Below, piece after piece: positions 55,898-64,000 of a DNA stretch of 64,000 nucleotides (the first letter of the stretch is position 1; each line of letters begins with the position of its first letter). The notes under the pieces were generated by a model. That model was not told where the DNA came from, searched no databases, and saw only the letters and a list, made by a program, of their open reading frames with translations. Source of the stretch: Brachypterus glaber (lineage: Eukaryota; Arthropoda; Insecta; Coleoptera; Kateretidae); assembly GCA_958510825.1 (NCBI GenBank), contig OY294050.1, positions 3,139,340 through 3,203,339 of the forward strand. The letters are read 5' to 3'. The translations under genes were made by a program, and so were the position numbers.

Positions 55898-56845
55898 TTT
55901 CTATAGATGCCAAAATTTTTTAAAAGCATTAATAGGTTTTAACAAGGGAGAGATTAAAATTGTAAATTTTACTACATCATATTTTGAAAAGAGATTTTAA
56001 AAGTTGGGTTAAGGTAAAATAGAGTAGGTACTGAATTTTTTGTTAGTTTTTTGTATTGTACTATTTAACTTATTATTATAAGGCTTTATAATTAAAAAAG
56101 TTATGTAAATTAGGTTTTATTTTTCCGATAAATTTTATTCTACTAATTTTCATTTTTAGAAAAAAAAATCTAAGCGAATACTATGTTTTTGGTTTGATAT
56201 GTTTTGAATTTGACAAATAAATTAGCTTACTTCAAAAATTAATTCTTACCTTCTCATCAAACTATGTTGTAAAATGTACGATTTCAATGCTCACCTTGAT
56301 AAAACCTATTAATGCTTTTTAAATAATTTCGGCTGATAGCTGAACAAAAACAATCGACTTTTTAAATATAAATTAAATCAACTAACACGCTTTGAGATTG
56401 TTCAAAAATGTTTAATTAATTGGAAGTACTTTTTTGAAGAAAAATTGGAAAATATATGGTATTTACTTCCTATGTATAATTAACCCAAAACTACAAGCAA
56501 GGCATCTGATGCAGTGAGTACACATCAATAAAATATTTTTATGTATATTAAAAATATATGGATTCCGAATCTTTCAAGGAATACGGTACATAAATTCAAA
56601 AATAATCATGTATACCATTATTAAATAAAGCATTTCTCGCTATATAAAATGGCGCTCAAACTTATGTCAAACGTGCAGTGCAATGGAAAGCCTTACACAA
56701 ATGAAAACGTCATTTAAAACCAAATTGACATACACTGGATTTGTAATAAACCAAGAAACAACTTAGATAAATATATTTACTATATGTAGTTCCTTTTACA
56801 TGTATTGTTTTAAGAGTGGTCACACGAATAATAAGAATAAATGCG
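55898..56845. other. AT-rich noncoding DNA
   Basis: Nothing supportable. Confidence 0.5.
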
Positions 56846-56993
56846 CTAGTAGTGAAAAAAATAATATTTAAACTAAGGTAGAGAAGACTATTATAGCCTC
56901 GCACTCTTAAATCCCTCGCTGCTACGCAGCTCGGAATTTAATACGCTCGGCTATAAAAAAAAAATTCTCTACCTTGGTATATAATTACTATTA
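56846..56993. mobile_element. Hairpin MITE, GTAGAGAA stem (copy 2)
   Basis: CTAGTAGTGAAAAAAATAAT at the left; stem AAGGTAGAGAA with TTCTCTACCTT; core TCTTAAATCCCTCG / TTTAATACGCTCGGC. Sister of 36085-36233. Confidence 0.75.
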
Positions 56994-59640
56994 TTTTATA
57001 TTATTTCTGTATTTGATCATCAATAATTTTATTATGTATCGGTCGTAATTTCGGAGATTAAAGAGTTCACCCCTAAAACTGATTTTTTATGCTTCCGTTG
57101 CATACAAAAAATCGTTCAGATAAAGTTTTGAAGTGTTAAATGAAAATGAAACATCATAAAGTGTTTTTCTGAGTGGAAAAAGGTCAATATGGTAACCGCA
57201 CATTTTCAGCAGTAAACGAGGCATAAACATCTCTGCAAAAGGGTGGCTGGTCCGTCCCTGATAACCGCAGAACGTCTGCTGACCACTTTATTTAATCTTT
57301 GATCTACAGCAACACCCTTTGATGAAATATGTTATAGAGGGCTTTAAATAATAGCCCCTGTGAAAGCTACAGTAGTGTCAACTTTAAGCACTTCGATTAA
57401 AATTATTTTTTTCGAAAATGTACTTAAAACCAGCCACCTGTTTAGTAAGAATATCCTTTTTAGCTTGTTTATTTTCTTTTATTTATTTATTTTATTTACT
57501 TTTTGTTTGAGAGAATTTTTTTTATATTTTTAGGTTCTACATACACAAAGAGGAAAGAATTCCTAAAAAATATACACTAAAACGTCGTTTGGCACTCCGT
57601 ATACTTAAAAGAATCGAAGACTATAGAGGGATCAAATATGGCTCAATGGCCAAAGAAGTTTATTTTTTTAATTAAATGGAGAATCGTATCTCGTACGTGT
57701 TTGAAGCAATATTAAATTCGTGTGCCGTAAAAGGCTAAAAGTATTCGAACATTCGAGAGATCGTTTTTACAAAAGAGAATAACCTAAAGTCTTATTATAC
57801 CTCCAAGCCCTTTTTCTATGGATGTCGCTGTAAATATGTTTTTTACATTTTGGAGCCCACATGGTACCACATATAGCGCAAAAAAAGGACTAAAAAGAGT
57901 TTGACCTTTTAAAATATTTGTAGGGATTCCGCAGAGTCATGTTTTTGCAACGTTGCAACGATTTTGCAACGTTGCATCTATTAAATCAAGCTAGTTATAT
58001 ATGCAAACTTCTAAATTTTAGAATTCAAAGTGACTCACCACGGTGACTCTAATGTCCAAAATTGTTTAATTTTCCTTAGGATAGGCATTAGTTTCATTTT
58101 TTTTAATTTAGTAAATTTCAATGTTTTTTTTTTCAGGCCTTTGCGCAACGTGGCAACAGCGCTCAATCGTTATATTCTATTCTAGGGCACATAACTCTAT
58201 CACCTACAAGAGAGAGATAGCAGCTATATATCCAGAATGCGAAATATAGGCAACCAACATGAAAACTTTTGACATTTTGATCGAAAAAATATTCCACAAA
58301 CGTCACCTTAAAAAGTAAACAAAATACTAGACAGCGTTGACAAATTTTTGTAAACATGTATTAATCGCCCGTACAGTTAGAAAGAGAAAACAACACACTT
58401 CGAGAGAAAAAACATGCGATCTCGCAAATTGGCAGGGTATCAAAATGGCGATTCTCTATCCCCTAAATATCCTGCGCCAAAAGCTGCGTAAATAGGTAAA
58501 TTTCGTTATAAGGATTGAAGTTATGTGGTCTAGGGTCTACAAAAAGACACGGAGATATAATTTTACTATAAAAACGCATACTGCCCTGAAAGTATGTAAT
58601 GATTTTACATAAAAATATATTGTTGAATAAAAGTTTAAAGAATGTTATATTGATAAATATATCAAATACAATGTTACAAACACTATTTTTCAAATAGTTG
58701 TAACAGAGTGGTCACCCTGTATATATTGAGTATTTATATTTTTATTTGTATGGTTATTGAACGTGACATAGCATTGTTCTTAACGGGTGGTTTGCTGTTT
58801 ATTTTTACAGATGCTAATATTATTAGTATTTGGGAAGCTTGCATTTTGTGTAATTGAGGCGTTTACATAAAAAGGGTGTACATTTTTATTAGACTAATTA
58901 ATTGGTTAATTCGGTTTTCTTAATTAATAAATATGGGAATATCTTTAATGATGTTGTTTTAGATACTGGCAATAGTTAGGGATTGTTTGTAAAAATGGTT
59001 TTTTCTACTTCGAAGCAATGTCATGAAAATCAATATCAATCAATATGTAGAAGTAGTTTTTTTTAATCATTTCGCTTAATTAAATTTAAATTCATTTTCA
59101 GTAATTTAAAGTAATTCAGTTTATTTTGATCGAAAACTCCTCAGATATTTTTTGTTTATAGTTTTATGACTGGTATATCAGCATCTTTGGGAAGGGACGT
59201 TTTGCCTGTTTTTAGTTATGGTTAAAAATGGGATTCGGAAATATGTAGTCGTCTAGTAAAGTTGGGTCTTAGGGAAGTTGTAGAATTAACGTAATATGTG
59301 AAAATTTAAAGTAAAATTTAGAGTCGCGCGTATAGAAATATCTGAAGGGTAAAGATGCTATGATTTCATAATTTTTCCATTTCAACTTAAAATATTTTGT
59401 TGTTTTTTTATTTGTTTTTAACTTTTCATTTTTCTTTAAATTAAATTCTTTTCATTGTTGTTTAATCCTTTTGTTTTATTGGCAAGATATATTTTAATTA
59501 ATTTAAAATATATTTGAAGTTTCTTTACCTTTCGCATATCTACAGTTTGTGTTATAAGAAGAAGTCTTCACTGGAATAAGAAAGTCAGATAAGTATTAAG
59601 TAGTAATTAGATTCTTATATTAACATTTGTTATCATATGA
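56994..59640. other. AT-rich DNA, no secure genes
   Basis: A stretch at 57533-57680 preceded by a T-tract and AG reads FYIHKEERIPKKYTLKRRL and remains open for ~45 codons; it could be a decayed exon or transposase fragment but is too short to name. The rest shows nothing. Confidence 0.35.
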
Positions 59641-60102
59641 TATATGATAATGTAATATTATTACTGGTGGCACGCTACCCAAATAGCAACTATACAGCTA
59701 TTTGTATTTGATACGCCTCCAAATAATAGTGTGTGGTTCTAAATTAATGCCTTAGATAATTAATATTTTTGGCTATAATTGGGACCAGCACCCTATTACA
59801 AATTGGTGGACAGCGGAAACGCGTTAAATAACGCTGGGTTTTATTTTTTTTACGTTTTTATAGTTTTTTTTGCGGTTTTTACGAAGAATTTTCAGTTTTC
59901 ACATATTTCTGTTTTTTTTTGGTAACCGATTCATTAGTTTTACGTAAAAGTACGAAAAGGTATAAGTTTTTATTTTTTTGCGGATTTAAAAATCGAGTTT
60001 TTTAGCGATTTCCTTTGCGGTCGTTTTTTTTTTAATTTTTGTTTTAGACTATAGATATTTGTTTTTCCCCAAGGTAAATTTATTTAATTATTTTATAACA
60101 AA
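59640..60102 (+). other. Leader of the Gag-macrodomain gene; possible LTR/primer-binding junction
   Basis: Around 59791-59820, CCCTATTACAAATTGGTGGACAGC resembles an LTR 3' end (...ACA) followed by a TTGGTG-type primer-binding site, as in several Ty3/gypsy-type elements. After it comes a long U-rich leader. I cannot identify the tRNA or the 5' LTR border, and a matching 3' LTR is not in the window. Confidence 0.3.
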
Positions 60103-60612
60103 ATGTGTTGCGAATGTTGCAAAAAGATGACTCAAGTGAAAAAGAGCAATTTTTCCTTTGACTTAGTAGAAAATTTTTCAGGTGGTCCCGATTTTTCATT
60201 ATTTTTTACTGCCATAGATATTGTTGCTAAAAATAATAGTTTGACGGAGCAAGAGACAATAGATTTAATTATTTTGAAATTAAGAGGTCAGGCATTGGTT
60301 TATTTTCACGCTTTACGAGAAAATGAATGCCCCACTAATTTGGTGGATTTAAAACAGTTTTTTAGTAGAATTTATACGAAAAAGGTTAATTTTTTTGATA
60401 TTAAAAATGAACTGTCTACTTGTATACGTTTAAATGATGAACCGTTAGCAAATTTTGTAATTCGTTTAAAAATATTAGCAAACAAAATGTTTTCAGATAA
60501 ATTGAGTCCTAATGAGCAAACAGTTTATAATCGTCTTATCTTAGATCAGTTTTTTGAAGGTATAGACACAGTTTTAGCTAATGAAATACTTAGTAGCGGT
60601 AAATTTTTTTAG
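60103..60612 (+). CDS. Gag-like protein, N-terminal ORF
   Basis: 170 codons from ATG 60103 (context AACAAAATGT) to TAG 60610-60612. Begins with a Cys cluster (MCCECCKKM). Residues ~18-165 look like a retrotransposon Gag/capsid domain: FDLVENFSGGPDFSLFFTAI, then LKLRGQALVYF, DLKQFFSRIYTKK, ELSTCIRLNDEPLANFVIRL and FEGIDTVLANEIL, matching the usual Ty3/gypsy-type Gag order (SG...F, L.G.A...., L...F...., E....F..RL). The stop is reached through GGT AAA TTT TTT TAG. The next frame (+1) continues the same domain without a break in character, so the product may be extended by frameshifting or the frame may be broken by one extra T. No zinc knuckle is seen here. Function by family: self-assembling RNA-packaging coat. 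Confidence 0.7.
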   Translation: MCCECCKKMTQVKKSNFSFDLVENFSGGPDFSLFFTAIDIVAKNNSLTEQETIDLIILKLRGQALVYFHALRENECPTNLVDLKQFFSRIYTKKVNFFDIKNELSTCIRLNDEPLANFVIRLKILANKMFSDKLSPNEQTVYNRLILDQFFEGIDTVLANEILSSGKFF

Positions 60613-61609
60613 CGTCGATGAAGCATTGCAAGCTGGGGAGAATATACTAGAAATTAGAACGAGATTAATTAAACAAACTTTTCACGATCAATTTATAGAA
60701 TTTCAGGATAATCTCAAAATATCTGTTTTACAAAATGAAATGAATTATAATAATAATAATAATGAATTTTACGGTAATAATAGTAATAATGATAGAAACG
60801 GTTATAATATTAATAGTAATTATAATTTTAAACCTAGGTATAATCAAACACGCAATAGGTACAATAATTTTTATGATAGGCGGAAATTTCAAAGGCACAA
60901 TCTGGTAGGAAATTTGGGTTTTTACAATTTTAAATATGATAATACCATAAAGGGTACCGAAATTAGAGATCAGGATAATTACGAATATTTTAAATCAATT
61001 AATTACAAAGCGGACGATTACAAAATTAAGGAAAAGTACCAAGACATATTTTTGTGCCCGGAAAATGTTTCTCTCGCTCACTGTGTTTCAGAAGATTTAG
61101 ATATGAATAAAGGAATTGCAACTCAATTTAAGTCAAAATTTGGTAAATTAGAACAATTAAGAAATCAAAAAGTTCGTACAGGCGGTTTGGCGATTTTAAA
61201 GGATAACGATAGGTTTATTTATTATTTGGTAACGAAAAAGTATTCATACGAAAAGCCGACATATGAAATTCTGTGGAAGTCACTTTTAGAGCTTAGAAAT
61301 CATGTAATTAAAAATAATGTTAAATATTTGGGTTTGCCAAGAATAGGATGTGGTTTGGATCAGCTTAATTGGGTTAAAGTAAAGGAAATGATTTGTTATA
61401 TTTTTAAAGACGTTGATGTTAATATTACGATTTTCTCATATCCGCTAAAAGCAAGATTATCAGTTTATAGTAATTTAAATAGCCAACAAGTACATTTTGA
61501 GTCGGATTATTATGGGACTAATACCGAAAAGGAATCACATATAATTACGCAAAATCCGGAAGTTAGCGGTACATTTTCAGGTAGAGATGAACATTATATT
61601 AGGTACTAA
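60581..61609 (+). CDS. Gag C-terminal region fused to a TARG1/OARD1-type macrodomain
   Basis: 342-codon ORF; the ATG at 60581 overlaps the end of the Gag-like ORF by 32 nt in the +1 frame. Residues ~8-45 (FFSVDEALQAGENILEIRTR) continue the Gag-like domain. 55-108 is an Asn/Arg/Tyr-rich linker (possible RNA binding; no CCHC knuckle). Residues ~150-288 are a macrodomain of the TARG1 (OARD1) ADP-ribose glycohydrolase class: DIFLCP 155-160, SLAHCVSEDLDMNKGIA 164-180, TGGLAILK 200-207, YYLVTKK 214-220, KPTYE 225-229, LPRIGCGLD 252-260, NITIFSY 281-287. The lysine and aspartate known to be catalytic in human TARG1 correspond to K219 and D260, both kept. A 54-residue tail has no known domain. Inference: removes ADP-ribose from proteins or nucleic acid, tied to a Gag scaffold. 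No pol genes follow. Confidence 0.85.
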   Translation: MKYLVAVNFFSVDEALQAGENILEIRTRLIKQTFHDQFIEFQDNLKISVLQNEMNYNNNNNEFYGNNSNNDRNGYNINSNYNFKPRYNQTRNRYNNFYDRRKFQRHNLVGNLGFYNFKYDNTIKGTEIRDQDNYEYFKSINYKADDYKIKEKYQDIFLCPENVSLAHCVSEDLDMNKGIATQFKSKFGKLEQLRNQKVRTGGLAILKDNDRFIYYLVTKKYSYEKPTYEILWKSLLELRNHVIKNNVKYLGLPRIGCGLDQLNWVKVKEMICYIFKDVDVNITIFSYPLKARLSVYSNLNSQQVHFESDYYGTNTEKESHIITQNPEVSGTFSGRDEHYIRY

Positions 61610-64000
61610 CTGTTGTTTTAAAAGGTGAAATTTAATTATAATAACTAGACCGAAGTTTTTGTATATGAGTAGAAACGTAGTTTTGTATTATTACGATATT
61701 TTTCTAAGTAAAAAAGATCAGAAAATTTATGAAAATATGTTTTTTCCTTGTTATTTTCGAAAATATTATTTGTTTGAATTTGTTGTCTTTATTTTAAAGT
61801 TTTGTTTATACAAACCAGTATTTACGTTTTTTTTTTCACCCCAAAATCCTAAGCGTCACTAATTTTAGGCCCTAACTGACAACATGTAAAAACATGTGCT
61901 GTGAACCTTTTTGTGCAGGTCAAGAATTTGTACATTTAAACCCTTTAATTCAATATTTTGTGTAAAGTATTTTTAAAATTTATAATGAAAATTATAAATA
62001 TATATATATATATATATATTATGAAAGATAATAGACGTATTAATATTTTACAAATGAGAAAAGCATAATTTCATGTTAAAAATAGTTTTTATCGTCATTA
62101 AGCTTAAAAAAGCTTATTTTAACGTTTAGCGTAAATATTATTGAATAATTTTTGAAAGTTAATTTTCTGATCTATTTTTATGTATAATTGTCATGACAAC
62201 TCGCTAAGATTTTTTTTAGATAAAAAGGCCATTTGTTTTTTTTTTTAAATATATTTTTTTTGACACTGAAGTTTTCTTTAATTTTAATAAACATAATTAT
62301 GTTGAATTTGTTTTTAAAAGTTTATGTGCAGAGAGTAGTTTTGAAATACAGTTTTAATATTTGCAGTTATGAAGAAATTTAGTTATATCAAGGCTTAAAA
62401 TTGGCATAAGTTACAGTTAAATATATTTTCCAAGAAATTATTAGTTTTTAACGTTTGTTTTATTTTTAAAATATAAATAAATGTTTTTTGAAGTTATTTT
62501 TGCAGTTATCGATAGTACTCAAATGTTAAGTAATAATTATTGCATATGTTATGTTTTATGTCTGTATGTTAAGGTGGCCACCGAGAATAAATGTGCGTAT
62601 GATTGGTTGAATAAAAGTCTATGAATGTTAATGCAAAATTTTGTTTTGTTTTGGGCATTAAAATGCGTAATTTCTTGTTTTTAAAAAAAGTTGTCGTTTT
62701 TTTTTGAAGATACTATCAATAACTGACTATTTTTAATATTTTTGAGTGTTTTGATAATTTTGGTTGTTAAATTACTTTCAGTTTTTTAAGAAAAGCCTAA
62801 ATGAATATTATAAAAATTAAAATTTATCTTTTGCACATAATTTTGTTAATTTTTTTATGTTTTACGAGTTTTTTTTATAAAATTACATTTTTTCAGTAAC
62901 GTAATAAGAATAAGAAGCGCAATAAGAAACGTTTAGTTTGGTAATAATAAATTTTGAGTATATGAGTTCTTGGGTTAGCGAGTTATTTTTTTAAAGTAAT
63001 AATGAGTTAAGTAATTACGTTTTTTGAAAAGTTTGTAATCTACATAAATTTCAGTTAGAAAAATAGGAATTGATTTAATTTTTAAGGTTTGAAGCTGAAA
63101 CCTCTGTTTAAAACAGACTAATTTATCAATGAAAGTATTTTGCAATAATATTTGAACCTAGAAGTCTAAATTAAAGATTGTAGCTATATTTTTTTAAACT
63201 GATTAACAACCATAAGATATGGACTAATCAAGTATAGCTTATATCATTTGTAGTGTTACAAACACGTTTTCTTTTGACAAGTTTTGAGTGGAAAATATCA
63301 TAATAAATATTTGTTAATTTTTCAGAATGATGTATTAATGTAATAATTTGATTCAGTTTTATTGGTTTATATAGTAGGAAGTATTTAAAGTTTTTAGAGA
63401 TTTCGAAATGAATTATGAAAAGGTATAGTTATAAAAGAGGTTTTATTGAGTTTATAGGTATATTTTTATACATTTGCTTCAAAAGTTAAGCAAATTAAGA
63501 ATTTAAAAAGGTTTTTTTTGTTTATATTATACAGTCCAAATGAAATTTTTAGCAGAAGCTAAAAGTGTTAGTATGGTATACCATAGAAGTATTTTTTTGA
63601 ATTTAAAAGTATATACCGGTATATTAAGTAAAAGAATAGGTACATAAACCTATGAGTACATAAATAAGAGAAATAAGGTAAAATAAGTGAAATAAAATAA
63701 TTTGATAAATAAATTAGTAAATATTGGGTATAATTAGTAAAGGAATTGGTACAAAAACCTATGCATATATGAGTAGATAAATAAGAGAAGTAAGGTAAAA
63801 TAAGGAAAATAAAATAAGTTAATAAATAAATTAGTAAATATTGAGTATAATAAATAAACTAATAATGAGTAAATAATTAGGAAATAAAAAATGAGTAAAT
63901 AATGGAACTAGTATTTTTAATTATCGTTACGTGATCATTATACCAATTGAAACAGATTAAGATTAATTACACGAACGCTATAGTTACGTTGTAATTGCAA
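61610..64000. other. AT-rich 3' region, no pol genes
   Basis: No protease, RT, RNase H or integrase frame follows the macrodomain ORF. (AT)n occurs at ~61999-62019. At 63628-63855 there is a ~110 bp tandem duplication (AGTAAAAGAATAGGTACATA against AGTAAAGGAATTGGTACAAA; AGTAAATATTGGGTATAAT against AGTAAATATTGAGTATAAT). A short open frame at 61659-61862 lacks coding character. Confidence 0.55.

Noticed and set aside
61659..61862. 67-codon + frame after the macrodomain ORF
   Set aside because: Phe/Tyr/Lys-rich composition expected of AT-rich noise; no link to pol domains.

Overview
The window reads as a strongly AT-rich, transposon-dominated stretch of an arthropod (most likely insect) nuclear genome. 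The basis is the absence of bacterial gene organisation, TATA-box plus AATAAA gene structures, Jockey/CR1-type non-LTR retrotransposons, tRNA-derived SINEs, piggyBac-type and other MITEs, and a pair of secreted histidine/glycine/lysine-rich proteins of a kind I know from insects. A beetle is plausible, but the sequence alone does not prove it. Real host coding capacity is tiny: two intact small secreted-protein genes and one broken copy. Every other convincing coding region is of mobile-element origin.

Layout. 1-3460: tandem array of ~480 bp units built from the 3' end of an RNase H-bearing non-LTR retrotransposon fused to a satellite. 3611-4783: inverted foldback repeats. ~5000-8925: a nearly complete two-ORF CR1/Jockey-group retrotransposon with an intact 998-codon ORF2. 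9531-15502: a perfect 56-bp palindrome, several MITEs and a 1.05 kb inverted repeat with ~380 bp arms. 16264-17160: Jockey 3' end. 18340-19600: two minisatellite arrays in opposite orientation with MITE insertions. 20475-23244: a tandem duplication in which each copy carries a transposon that the other lacks, so each shows the other's empty site (piggyBac-like, TTAA; second family, AT). 24093-27366: MITEs.

27860-33700 is the only host-gene region: two signal-peptide-bearing His/Gly/Lys-rich genes on the + strand with TATA boxes and poly(A) signals, and a truncated, frameshifted copy between them made by local duplication. 33752-45478 and 47306-57000 are MITE and SINE territory. This part includes long-TIR elements starting TACAG, an element whose inverted arms are 16-bp minisatellites and which has an 8-bp target duplication, and a tRNA-derived SINE with an 8-bp target duplication. 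A CR1-like RT fragment lies on the - strand at 45653-46736.

60103-61609 is the most interesting locus. A Gag-like ORF is followed, one frame over across a T7-TAG sequence, by an ORF that continues the Gag-like region through an Asn/Arg-rich linker into a TARG1/OARD1-type macrodomain (ADP-ribose hydrolase) with both known catalytic residues kept. No protease, RT or integrase follows within the remaining 2.4 kb. It looks like a non-autonomous or co-opted Gag-macrodomain gene and is the best candidate here for an undescribed system.
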